19,530 bases of DNA from Oscillospiraceae bacterium. Its GTDB lineage: Bacteria > Bacillota > Clostridia > Oscillospirales > Oscillospiraceae. Below, in pieces: positions 5,851 through 13,295 of this stretch. The stretch covers positions 1 through 19,530 of the forward strand of contig JAQVYO010000010.1 in assembly GCA_028708585.1 (NCBI GenBank), in the 5' to 3' direction. Position 1 is the first letter of the stretch, and every line of letters starts with the position of its first letter. The notes below the pieces were generated by a model, which was given only the letters and a program-made list of their open reading frames with translations, ran no database searches and was not told where the DNA came from. Both the position numbers and the translations under genes were made by a program.

Positions 5851-8496
5851 GTGAACATCATGAACAGGAAAACTCAGGGAAGACAGACGCAAAAAAGCAG
5901 GCGGGATACCGAGGGAAAGCTCCGTTCCTATGCTTTCCAGACAGCGGAGGAGCTGTTCGCCTGTCTGTCCTCCGCGCAGACAGGGCTTGCAAACGAGGAA
6001 GCTAAAAATAGGCAGGATGAATTTGGGAAAAACGTCATCACCCTTGGAAACAAAAACACGACGCTGCACAGGCTGAGAGAAGCGGCCGTCAATCCTTTTA
6101 ACGTCATTTTGCTGTTCGTTGCCGCCGTCACATATTTTACGGATGTTGTGGTGTCGTCAAAGCCTGATTATCTTACCATCGTGATTATTTTATCCCTGGT
6201 ATTGCTGTCCAGCCTAGTCGCTTTTGTGCAGAGCCAGCGCTCCAACGCAGCTGCCGAAAGGCTATCCCAAATGATCTCCAACAAAGCGGATGTGTGGCGA
6301 GACGGAAGACCGGTTGGCATTCCAATGGATGAAGTTGTCCCCGGCGATATTGTGCGGCTTTCAGCAGGCGATATGCTTCCGGCAGATGTGCGTTTTTTGG
6401 TCACAAAGGATGCGTTTGTCGCACAGGCGGCGTTGACCGGCGAGTCCAATCCTGTGGAAAAGTTCAGCAATGTGGGGAATCAAGAGAAGGATGCATTGAC
6501 GGATTTATGCAACATTGGCTTTTTGGGTTCCAACATGGTCAGCGGCAGCGCCACGGCCATCGTGTTTGCAACCGGAAACAACACCTACTTTGGAGCGATG
6601 GCAAAATCCCTATCCGGCGACAGGGCGAAAACCAGCTTTGAGCGCGGGGTGGATGCGGTCAGCAGGCTCTTGGTCCGCATGATGATTGTGATGGTTCCCA
6701 TCGTGTTTCTGATTAACGGGCTGTCCAAGAATGACTGGCCAAACGCGTTCCTGTTTGCCATCAGCATTGCGGTGGGACTTACACCGGAAATGCTGCCCGT
6801 CATCATGACTTCGACGCTGGCAAAAGGCGCGGTTTCCATGTCCAAACACAGGGTTATCGTACGCACCCTCGGTGCGATTCAGACTTTTGGGGAGATGGAT
6901 GTGCTGTGCACGGATAAAACCGGCACACTGACCGAAGATGAGATCGTGCTGGAAAAGTATATGGATGTGCATGGTGAGGATGACGCCCGAATCCTGCGCC
7001 ACGCTTACCTGAACAGCTATTTTCAGACCGGGCTTAAAAATCTGATCGACATTGCCATTATCGACCGGGCTGTGCAGAGCGGTTTAGAAGGTATGTTAGG
7101 TGCTTACAGCCGTGTGGATGAGATCCCTTTTGACTTTTCCCGCCGCAGGATGAGCGTGGTGCTGGCGGATCAAAATGGCAAGCGCCAGCTTATTACCAAG
7201 GGTGCGGTGGAGGAAGTGCTGGCCATCTCCTCTTTTGTGGAACTGCACGGAAGCGTTTTGCCGATGGATGAAGAAACCCGGCGCACGGCGCTTTCTACTT
7301 ATGAAAAGCACAATGCCAATGGCCTGCGGATGATTGCCGTGGCACAGAAAAACGAAGTCCCGGGCAGCGGCGCGTTCAGTGTGGCGGACGAACGGGACAT
7401 GGTGCTCATAGGCTTCATAGGTTTTCTTGACCCACCCAAAGAGAGCGCCAAATATGCCATTGCCGCTCTGCGGGAACACGGTGTGCGAACGGTGGTGCTT
7501 ACAGGTGACAGCGAAGGCGTGGCTGTCAAAGTTGGCGGCAAGGTGGGGGTGAGCACGGCACAGGCGCTGACCGGCCGGGATATCGAACAGATGGATGAGA
7601 CATCTTTGCTGGCCGCTATCAAGACCTGTGATCTGTTCGCTAAATTATCTCCGTCCCAGAAGGAACGGATCGTGAAAGCATTTCAAACGGCAGGGCACAC
7701 CGTGGGTTATATGGGTGACGGAATCAATGATGCTCCCCCGCTGCGGCAGGCGGACGTAGGTATTTCAGTGGACAGCGCCGTGGATATTGCCAAAGAGACA
7801 GCCGATATCATTCTGCTCAAGAAAGATTTGATGGTACTGGAAGAGGGTGTGATTAGAGGCCGCCATACCTTTGGGAACATCGTCAAATACATTAAGATGG
7901 CGGCCAGCGGCAACTTTGGGAATATGATTTCGGTGATCGCCGCAAGCATCTTCCTGCCCTTCCTGCCGATGCTGCCCGTGCAGATACTGGTTCAAAACCT
8001 GCTTTGTGATTTCTCTCAAATGGGGATACCGTTTGACAGCGTAGACAAAGAGTATCTCAGAAAGCCGCACAAATGGGAAACCAGATCCATCCGATCGTTT
8101 ATGGCGTTTTTGGGGCCGCTCAGCTCCGTGTTCGATCTTTTGTGCTTTGCAGTTCTGTGGCGGGTTGTTGGCGCAAATAGGGTAGAACTGGCGCCTGTGT
8201 TCCAATGCGGATGGTTTGTGTTTGGCACGGTATCGCAGGTGTTGATTATCCACATGATTCGCACGGCAAAGAAACCGTTTCTGGAAAGCAAGCCCTCCCT
8301 TGCGCTGCTTTTCTCTACCCTTGCGGTGGCGGTGATTGCGTTGGCTGTCGGTTTTACAGATTTGTCGATTGGCTTGGATATGATGCCGCTGCCGACTTCT
8401 TTTATTCCTTGGCTTGTTTTGCTTGTGGTAGGTTATGGACTCTCCGCGCAACTTGTGAAGAAGGTCTATGTGAAGCGCTACAAAGAATGGCTGTGA
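5851..8496 (+). CDS. mgtA: Magnesium-translocating P-type ATPase (P3B, MgtA/MgtB family)
   Basis: Predicted to import Mg2+ into the cytoplasm at the cost of ATP. The 881-residue protein has the full P-ATPase set. TGES (196-199) is the actuator loop, and GLTPEMLPVIMTSTLAKG is the membrane-helix-4 stretch typical of MgtA. DKTGTLT begins at D355, the phosphorylated aspartate, and GDGINDAPP is at 622-630. An N-terminal cytoplasmic extension precedes membrane helices around residues 80-125, 265-310 and a six-helix C-terminal block after ~690. I chose GTG 5851, nine bases after AGAGAAAGGA. ATG 5842 overlaps that site, and ATG 5860 is also possible. The gene has its own promoter, leader peptide and leader terminator, consistent with induction under Mg2+ limitation. 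Substrate assignment rests on family similarity; no M-box riboswitch is seen upstream. Confidence 0.93.
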   Translation: MNIMNRKTQGRQTQKSRRDTEGKLRSYAFQTAEELFACLSSAQTGLANEEAKNRQDEFGKNVITLGNKNTTLHRLREAAVNPFNVILLFVAAVTYFTDVVVSSKPDYLTIVIILSLVLLSSLVAFVQSQRSNAAAERLSQMISNKADVWRDGRPVGIPMDEVVPGDIVRLSAGDMLPADVRFLVTKDAFVAQAALTGESNPVEKFSNVGNQEKDALTDLCNIGFLGSNMVSGSATAIVFATGNNTYFGAMAKSLSGDRAKTSFERGVDAVSRLLVRMMIVMVPIVFLINGLSKNDWPNAFLFAISIAVGLTPEMLPVIMTSTLAKGAVSMSKHRVIVRTLGAIQTFGEMDVLCTDKTGTLTEDEIVLEKYMDVHGEDDARILRHAYLNSYFQTGLKNLIDIAIIDRAVQSGLEGMLGAYSRVDEIPFDFSRRRMSVVLADQNGKRQLITKGAVEEVLAISSFVELHGSVLPMDEETRRTALSTYEKHNANGLRMIAVAQKNEVPGSGAFSVADERDMVLIGFIGFLDPPKESAKYAIAALREHGVRTVVLTGDSEGVAVKVGGKVGVSTAQALTGRDIEQMDETSLLAAIKTCDLFAKLSPSQKERIVKAFQTAGHTVGYMGDGINDAPPLRQADVGISVDSAVDIAKETADIILLKKDLMVLEEGVIRGRHTFGNIVKYIKMAASGNFGNMISVIAASIFLPFLPMLPVQILVQNLLCDFSQMGIPFDSVDKEYLRKPHKWETRSIRSFMAFLGPLSSVFDLLCFAVLWRVVGANRVELAPVFQCGWFVFGTVSQVLIIHMIRTAKKPFLESKPSLALLFSTLAVAVIALAVGFTDLSIGLDMMPLPTSFIPWLVLLVVGYGLSAQLVKKVYVKRYKEWL

Positions 8497-8744
8497 GAAT
8501 GAACGGAGACGGCGCGAGCCAAAGATAGTTTTGCAAGTAAGACTGTGCGCCAAGAGGAGGCCCTTTTAAAAACCCTGTTTTGTGCCGGAATGTGGATTAT
8601 TCCCGTTTCCGATCCTGCCCGATTTTTTAAATCAAGCGCATATTTGCCATATTTGCCGGCAGATGTGCGCTTGATTGGTGGTTTCTCCCGCCGCGCGGCG
8701 GACGGGGGAAACCGCCGTCGGATGGGAAAGGAGGAGATTCTCCA
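8497..8744. other. Structured non-coding region after mgtA
   Basis: No convincing protein gene is seen. Two strong stems lie here. The first is AATCAAGCGCATATTTGCC (8630-8648) with GGCAGATGTGCGCTTGATT (8658-8676), 19 pairs including two wobbles, with the loop repeating ATATTTGCC. The second is a GC-rich hairpin closed by GGTTTC/GAAACC (8680-8685 with 8708-8713). They could be a 3' UTR that stabilises mgtA mRNA, or a leader for the small ORF at 8745. Confidence 0.5.
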
Positions 8745-8819
8745 CTGGCCATACAAACGCTCGTTCATACGGGGATTGGCTGCACGGTATTTCTGATTTT
8801 GGCTTTTTTTGTCGGTTAG
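8745..8819 (+). CDS. Possible 24-residue membrane peptide (CTG start)
   Basis: A near-perfect Shine-Dalgarno, AAAGGAGGAG (8727-8736), is followed eight bases later by CTG and 24 sense codons to TAG 8817-8819. The peptide opens (M)AIQTLVHTG and continues as one hydrophobic helix, IGCTVFLILAFFVG, up to the stop. No ATG, GTG or TTG lies in frame at a suitable distance, so a rare CTG start is required, which lowers confidence. The position 250 bases behind mgtA, before the shared terminator, recalls small single-helix partners of Mg2+ and K+ pumps (MgtS, MgtR, KdpF). No sequence identity to those is claimed. Confidence 0.3.
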   Translation: MAIQTLVHTGIGCTVFLILAFFVG

Positions 8820-8886
8820 GATTGGCGGCGGGAATCCGCGGCGCTGTTCCGCAGCAATAGAGTCCGCCTAGCTGCAACAAATGTGC

Positions 8887-8920
8887 AAAAGCCTGCCCTT
8901 TTATGGAGGGCAGGCTTTTT
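8887..8920. terminator. Bidirectional intrinsic terminator between the mgtA unit and nrdD
   Basis: AAAAGCCTGCCC (8887-8898) and GGGCAGGCTTTT (8908-8919) form a perfect 12-bp stem with a 9-base loop. T5 lies on the plus side and T4 on the minus side, so it can serve both the plus-strand mgtA unit and the minus-strand nrdGD unit. The ~125 bases between it and the nrdD stop hold only a minor stem GCCGTT/AACGGC at 8992-9010. Confidence 0.85.
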
Positions 8921-9046
8921 ATGATGCTGGATGAAGCGGATCCTTTGTTTGTGCCGTCTGGCCGCTGCGCTTATAAGCCTTGATCGATTCTGCCGTTTCA
9001 TTGGAACGGCGGATCGCAACGGCTGGATGGGGGAACGCCGAGAAAG

Positions 9047-11419
9047 TCAGCAGAAGCATTCCTCCGCGTATTTTTTGATGTTGGATGCATTGGCATAACG
9101 GGATACAGCGCCGTCACGCAAAACGACCAAGGTGGGCGCCTGCATGACTCCATATGCGCTGACAAGGTTCTCGTTTTCTTCCGCGTCGATTACACGGTAA
9201 GCGGCGCCTGCGTTATTCAAAATGGCCTTTGCAATCTGGCAGTTGGGGCAGGTTTTGGTGGTAAATAGATAGGCTTCCTCCTGCCGGTTTGGGACCTGGG
9301 CTGCTTTTGGCGGCTCCGCTTGTCCGGAACGCGCCTCCTTTTGGGAAAACTGCTGGGGATCATACAGCTTGCGCTCCCGGTACTCCTCCGCCTTTCCGTC
9401 GTTCCAGTTTTGCACTGGGCGATAATAGCCGGTGATGCGGCTGTAAACTTCCGTGGATTCCCCGCATTCCGGGCAAGCGAACTGTTCGCCTGAGAGGTAC
9501 CCGTGATTTTTGCAGATGGAATAGGTGGGGGAGAGGGTGTAATAAGGAAGCTTATAATTTTCGGCGATCTTCCGGACCAAATCGGCGGCCGCTTTCCAAT
9601 CCGGCAGCTTTTCTCCTAAAAATGCGTGAAAAACGGTGCCCGATGTGTACAACGTCTGTAACTCATCCTGAATATCCAGCGCCTCAAACAAATCGGCGGT
9701 GTAGCCCACGGGCAGGTGGGAGGAGTTGGTATAATAAGGAGTCTTCCCTTTTCCGGAGGCCGTGATAATGTCGGGATACTGCTCTACATCGTGCTTTGCC
9801 AAACGGTAGATGGTGGATTCGGCGGGGGTGGCTTCGAGATTGTAAAGGTCGCCGTATTGTTCCTGATAATCGGAAAGCCGTTCCCGCATGTGATTCAGCA
9901 CCTCCTTGGTAAAGCGCTGTGCCTCCGGTTGGGTAAGATCCTGGCGAATCCATTTGGCATTCAGGCAGGCTTCATTCATGCCCACAAGGCCGATGGTGGA
10001 AAAATGGTTATCAAAGGACCCAAGATACCGCTTGGTATAAGGATAAAGGCCCTCCTGCAAAAGGCGTGTAATGATGTCCCGTTTGATTTTGAGAGAACGC
10101 GCCGCAAGGTCCATCATCTTGTCCAGCCGATGATAGAAATCCGCCGTGTCCGCGGCAAGATAGGCGATTCGGGGCATGTTGATGGTGACAACGCCCACGG
10201 AGCCGGTGCTTTCTCCACTGCCGAAAAAGCCGCCGGATTTTTTGCGCAGCTCCCGCAGATCCAGCCGCAGGCGGCAGCACATACTGCGCACGTCGCTGGG
10301 TTCCATGTCGCTGTTGATGTAATTAGAGAAATAAGGGGTGCCATATTTGGCGGTCATTTCAAAGAGCAGCTTGTTGTTTTCCGTCCCGGACCAGTCGAAG
10401 TCGCGGGTAATGGAGTAGGTGGGGATGGGATACTGAAATCCGCGCCCGTTGGCGTCTCCTTCCAGCATGGTTTCAATAAACGCCTTGTTTATCATATCCA
10501 TCTCCGGTTTGCAGTCTTTATAGGAAAAGTCCATTTCTTTGCCGCCCACGATAGCGGGCAGTTCCGCCAGATCGCCCGGAACCGTCCAGTCCAGCGTGAT
10601 GTTGGAAAAAGGCGCCTGGGTTCCCCAGCGGCTGGGCGTATTGACGCCGTAGATGAACGACTGGATGCAGTTTTTCACTTCATAATAAGAAAGGTTGTCC
10701 GCCTTCACAAACGGAGCCAGATAGGTGTCAAAGGAGGAAAACGCCTGAGCACCTGCCCATTCATTTTGCATAATGCCAAGGAAGTTTACCATCTGGTTGC
10801 AGAGGGAGACAAGATGCTTGGCCGGCGCTGAGGTGATTTTCCCTGGGACGCCGCCCAGTCCCTCCTGGATGAGCTGCTTTAAACTCCATCCGGCGCAGTA
10901 GCCGGTGAGCATGGAAAGGTCGTGCAGGTGGATATCCGCGTTGCGGTGGGCGATGGCAATTTCTTCGTCATAGATTTCAGAAAGCCAGTAGTTGGCGGTA
11001 ATGGCGCCGGAGTTGCTTAAAATCAGGCCGCCCACCGAATAGGTCACGGTGGAGTTTTCTTTGACGCGCCAGTCGGTGAGCTTCACATAGCTGTCTACCA
11101 GCTGTTTGTAGTCGAGAATGGTGGATTTCATGTTGCGGATCTTCTCCCGCTGTTTGCGGTACAAAATGTAACATTTGGCAACGTCCGCATAGCCCGACTG
11201 GATCAGGACGGATTCCACGCTGTCCTGGATCGCTTCCACGCCAATACGTCCGTCCTTTATTTTCGGCTCATAATCAGAAGTTACTTTCAGTGCCAAAAGG
11301 TCGATGATATCGGGGTTATATTGCTTGCTCAGGGCGTCGAACGCCTTGTCAATGGCGGCGCTGATTTTGGAGATGTTAAAGGAGACAATGGCTCCGTCCC
11401 GTTTTACTACTTGATACAT
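9047..11419 (-). CDS. nrdD: Anaerobic (class III) ribonucleoside-triphosphate reductase with C-terminal glutaredoxin-like domain
   Basis: A glycyl-radical enzyme that makes dNTPs from NTPs without oxygen; NrdG installs the radical. The protein has 790 residues. The N-terminal ATP cone covers ~1-95 (VVKRDGAIVSFNISKISAAI) and the catalytic barrel ~100-620, including SMCCRLRLDLRELRKK with C381/C382 and TGSVGVVTINMPRIAYLA. The zinc site is C636-xx-H639 and C649-xx-C652. The radical loop SRITGYYRPVQNWNDGK has the radical glycine at G664. About 50 linker residues follow. Residues ~716-790 form a thioredoxin-fold domain with CPNC (C724/C727) and the cis-proline segment MQAPTLVVL. Family members usually end soon after the radical loop, so this is a fusion. 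It suggests a built-in redoxin reductant rather than formate. The start ATG at 11419 is preceded by GGGAGTG, and nrdG ends 33 bases upstream. Confidence 0.96.
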   Translation of the reverse strand: MYQVVKRDGAIVSFNISKISAAIDKAFDALSKQYNPDIIDLLALKVTSDYEPKIKDGRIGVEAIQDSVESVLIQSGYADVAKCYILYRKQREKIRNMKSTILDYKQLVDSYVKLTDWRVKENSTVTYSVGGLILSNSGAITANYWLSEIYDEEIAIAHRNADIHLHDLSMLTGYCAGWSLKQLIQEGLGGVPGKITSAPAKHLVSLCNQMVNFLGIMQNEWAGAQAFSSFDTYLAPFVKADNLSYYEVKNCIQSFIYGVNTPSRWGTQAPFSNITLDWTVPGDLAELPAIVGGKEMDFSYKDCKPEMDMINKAFIETMLEGDANGRGFQYPIPTYSITRDFDWSGTENNKLLFEMTAKYGTPYFSNYINSDMEPSDVRSMCCRLRLDLRELRKKSGGFFGSGESTGSVGVVTINMPRIAYLAADTADFYHRLDKMMDLAARSLKIKRDIITRLLQEGLYPYTKRYLGSFDNHFSTIGLVGMNEACLNAKWIRQDLTQPEAQRFTKEVLNHMRERLSDYQEQYGDLYNLEATPAESTIYRLAKHDVEQYPDIITASGKGKTPYYTNSSHLPVGYTADLFEALDIQDELQTLYTSGTVFHAFLGEKLPDWKAAADLVRKIAENYKLPYYTLSPTYSICKNHGYLSGEQFACPECGESTEVYSRITGYYRPVQNWNDGKAEEYRERKLYDPQQFSQKEARSGQAEPPKAAQVPNRQEEAYLFTTKTCPNCQIAKAILNNAGAAYRVIDAEENENLVSAYGVMQAPTLVVLRDGAVSRYANASNIKKYAEECFC

Positions 11420-11452
11420 ATCTTCACTCCCATTTTCCCTGTCTCATTGATT

Positions 11453-12148
11453 TTATACGCCGCGCAGCGCGGCGCTTGTTACATAAGGAGAGACAACGTC
11501 TAAAAAGCCTTTCATCTCCCCGTCGGAAAAAGCGGAAAATCCGCTCCCGATCAAATGTCCGGAGTCAACAAATTTTTGCAGAAAATACCGTTTTGCCCCT
11601 CGGATTTCCCGGGCGGTGTCCCGCAGAACGTCCGCGTTGTGGAGCCCTCGGACGACCGTGGTGCGAAACTCATACTCGCCCGCTTGGCCGGAAAGAAGGA
11701 GCGCAATGCTTTCCCTCACCAAAGAAAAGTCAAAGCCCGGAACACCCACCGCGCCTGCATATTGCTCCGGCGCACTCTTAACGTCCATGGCTACATAATC
11801 GATCAGCCCCTGCGCCGCAAGCGATTTGAGCCGCTGCGGGAAACAGCCGTTGGTGTCCAGCTTAATCCGATAGCCCAGCGCCCGGATGCGATGCAGAAAT
11901 TCCCCGATGTCTGGATGCAGAAGCGGCTCCCCTCCGGTGACGCAGACTCCATCCAAAACGCCTCTCCGCTTTTGGAGAAAGGAAAATAATTCTCCATCGT
12001 CGGTCTCCAGGCGTTCTGGATCGCCCAGCACCAACGGCGCGTTGTGGCAAAAGGGACAGCGCAGATTGCACCCCCCCGTAAACACGGTGCAGGCGACGGT
12101 TCCAGGATAATCCAGCAGAGAGAGCTTTTGCAGCCCGCAAATTTTCAT
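11453..12148 (-). CDS. nrdG: Anaerobic ribonucleotide reductase-activating protein (radical SAM)
   Basis: NrdG uses a [4Fe-4S] cluster and S-adenosylmethionine to generate the glycyl radical on NrdD. The 231-residue protein has the radical-SAM motif GGCNLRCPFC with C27, C31 and C34. It also has the SAM-binding TGGEPLL, KLDTNGCFP and the strand VAMDVKSAP. The opening MKICGLQKLSLLDYPGTVAC is standard for the family, which is why I start at ATG 12148. The frame is open ~70 codons further upstream, but that stretch covers the promoter and leader. Upstream of the ATG are AGGAGG (12 bases away) and CAGGAA (six bases). The order nrdG then nrdD is the reverse of the common nrdD-nrdG arrangement. Confidence 0.95.
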   Translation of the reverse strand: MKICGLQKLSLLDYPGTVACTVFTGGCNLRCPFCHNAPLVLGDPERLETDDGELFSFLQKRRGVLDGVCVTGGEPLLHPDIGEFLHRIRALGYRIKLDTNGCFPQRLKSLAAQGLIDYVAMDVKSAPEQYAGAVGVPGFDFSLVRESIALLLSGQAGEYEFRTTVVRGLHNADVLRDTAREIRGAKRYFLQKFVDSGHLIGSGFSAFSDGEMKGFLDVVSPYVTSAALRGV

Positions 12149-12283
12149 TTGTGTTTCCTGCCTCCTTCCCGGGCGGAAAAGCAGGGTGAGCCGGACTGCT
12201 TGTCCGGCGGAATCAAACGGCTGTATACCCTGCGTTTCCACTGGCGGGTTACCGGGTCTAAACCCTGGCACAATAGAATATAT
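12149..12283 (-). promoter_or_regulatory. Structured 5' leader of nrdG
   Basis: Read on the minus strand, a 7-bp closing stem GCAGGGT/ACCCTGC (12233-12227 with 12187-12181) encloses a perfect CCGGAC/GTCCGG hairpin (12207-12202 with 12196-12191). An additional GGGT/ACCC hairpin lies nearer the promoter (12265-12254). A TTTTCC stretch just downstream can pair with the GGGAAGG of the Shine-Dalgarno region. It does not match a riboswitch class I recognise. Confidence 0.45.
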
Positions 12284-12295
12284 ACTATATATTGT
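12284..12295 (-). promoter_or_regulatory. Probable NrdR box 1, at the transcription start
   Basis: The plus strand reads ACTATATATTGT; the minus strand reads ACAATATATAGT. This matches the core of the NrdR palindrome (ACAATATATWGT type) and sits on the predicted +1. Confidence 0.75.
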
Positions 12296-12299
12296 TTCT

Positions 12300-12328
12300 A
12301 TAATACAACAAATACACAAGATATGCAA
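12300..12328 (-). promoter_or_regulatory. Promoter of nrdG-nrdD
   Basis: On the minus strand, TTGCAT (12328-12323), a 17-base spacer and TATTAT (12305-12300). The start would be near 12293, giving a ~145-base leader. Both elements are covered by or adjacent to the NrdR-like boxes. Confidence 0.8.
12316..12327 (-). promoter_or_regulatory. Probable NrdR box 2, over the -35
   Basis: The plus strand reads ACAAGATATGCA, 8 of 12 matches to ACAATATATTGT. Its centre is 32 bp from that of box 1. This is the paired, three-helical-turn spacing expected of NrdR tetramer sites. It overlaps the -35 hexamer TTGCAT. Confidence 0.65.
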
Positions 12329-12370
12329 TAGATCCGGCGCCGTCTTTATGAACAAAAAATCATAGGCCAA

Positions 12371-12767
12371 AAGTCTTTTGACCCTTCCGGCGGCGCCTTC
12401 ATGGAAACTTTTTTCTTTGTTGATCCGGCTTCTTCAGCGAAAAACAAGTTTTACAAGCTTTTTTTTAGCTGCAACAGGCGTATTGCATTTTGCTTAGACA
12501 AGGAAAAACACCTTGAGGAAAAGTGTGGTTTTCAGGCAAAGGACCCATAGATAGCGCGGGGAAATTCGTTGTCCCGGCTTTCTTTTCCTGGTGCATTCGC
12601 GCTTGAATTATGTTATAGTGTATCATATTGGAAAACTCTTGCTTTCCGCGCTCTTTGCGGTGAACCTGAGGCTACAAGACGGGCTATTCGGCCCGAAGCC
12701 AGCCGAAGGGCCGGCTCCCCCTTGGAATAAGACTATATTTTATTGAAAGAAGGATATTAAGCGGTAT
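12371..12767. other. Non-coding region between divergent nrdG and the HD-domain gene
   Basis: No gene is supported here. A T8 run at ~12458-12465 has no convincing stem. The last third (12645-12720) folds well on the plus strand. It has CCGC/GCGG, then GGCT/AGCC enclosing GGGC/GCCC, then AGCCG/CGGCT with an AAGGGC loop. This would be a leader for the HD-domain gene and matches no RNA family I recognise. Confidence 0.45.
12611..12619 (+). promoter_or_regulatory. Probable extended -10 promoter for the HD-domain gene
   Basis: TGTTATAGT carries an extended -10 TGN and TATAGT (12614-12619). The -35 position, GTGCAT at 12591, is poor, so the call rests on the extended -10. The start would be near 12626, with a ~140-base leader. 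Confidence 0.45.
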
Positions 12768-13295
12768 ATGAAATATTTAAGCCTTAAAGAAGAGCAGCTT
12801 GGTTTCTTTAACGCCTGCCTGCGGACCCTTTCCAAAACCACTTCGATGCAAAAGATGGATGCCTATCTGCAGCATGGCAGAACTTCCTGCCTGCTGCACA
12901 GCATTGCGGTGGCCTATTACAGCTATTGGCTGGCGGAGGCGCTGAACGTATCCTGCAACGCCAAAAGCTTGATTGCGGGCGCCATGCTGCATGATTATTT
13001 TTTGTATGACTGGCATGAGCCGGATGCGCCAATGTTCCATGGGTTTCGCCATCCGGGGATCGCTTTGCGGAATGCGAAAAAAGACGTGAAGCTCAACGAA
13101 ATTGAATGCAACATTATCCAGCGCCATATGTTTCCCATGACGCCAAAGCCGCCGCGGTATCGGGAAAGCGTGATGGTCTGTCTGATGGATAAGCTTTGTT
13201 CTATTGTGGAAACGTTGGTTCCAAACCCCTATGCGCGGTTAAAAAGGGAGTGCCTTGGCATTTCCCCCCTCCATTTGCTGCCGGAGACAAACTGA
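12768..13295 (+). CDS. HD-domain hydrolase-like protein
   Basis: This 175-residue cytoplasmic protein has the metal-binding layout of an HD domain. H44 is in the first helix (SCLLHSIAVA), the H75-D76 doublet is in AGAMLHDYFLYDWH, and further histidines are at H95 (GFRHPG) and H120 (IIQRHMFP). The terminal aspartate is D141 in VCLMDKLCS. HD proteins are phosphohydrolases, often on nucleotides or cyclic dinucleotides; nothing here fixes the substrate. ATG 12768 has AAGGA at a long 13-base distance, and the preceding TATATGAAATATTT is AT-rich. Its stop is directly followed by the ATG of the membrane-protein gene. The two are almost certainly translated together and may act together. Confidence 0.85.
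   Translation: MKYLSLKEEQLGFFNACLRTLSKTTSMQKMDAYLQHGRTSCLLHSIAVAYYSYWLAEALNVSCNAKSLIAGAMLHDYFLYDWHEPDAPMFHGFRHPGIALRNAKKDVKLNEIECNIIQRHMFPMTPKPPRYRESVMVCLMDKLCSIVETLVPNPYARLKRECLGISPLHLLPETN

Noticed and set aside
8545..8796. 83-codon frame after mgtA starting at GTG 8545
   Set aside because: No Shine-Dalgarno sequence. The peptide runs through the two strong hairpins and is arginine-rich and unpatterned.
9716..10831. 371-codon plus-strand open frame opposite nrdD
   Set aside because: The mirror frame of a strongly conserved nrdD. The peptide looks like codon-complement composition (G/H/V-rich) with no motif.
12371..12600. A-rich/T8 stretch near 12458 as a terminator or minus-strand promoter
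   Set aside because: No stem of useful length precedes the T-run on either strand, and no -35/-10 pair with proper spacing was found.
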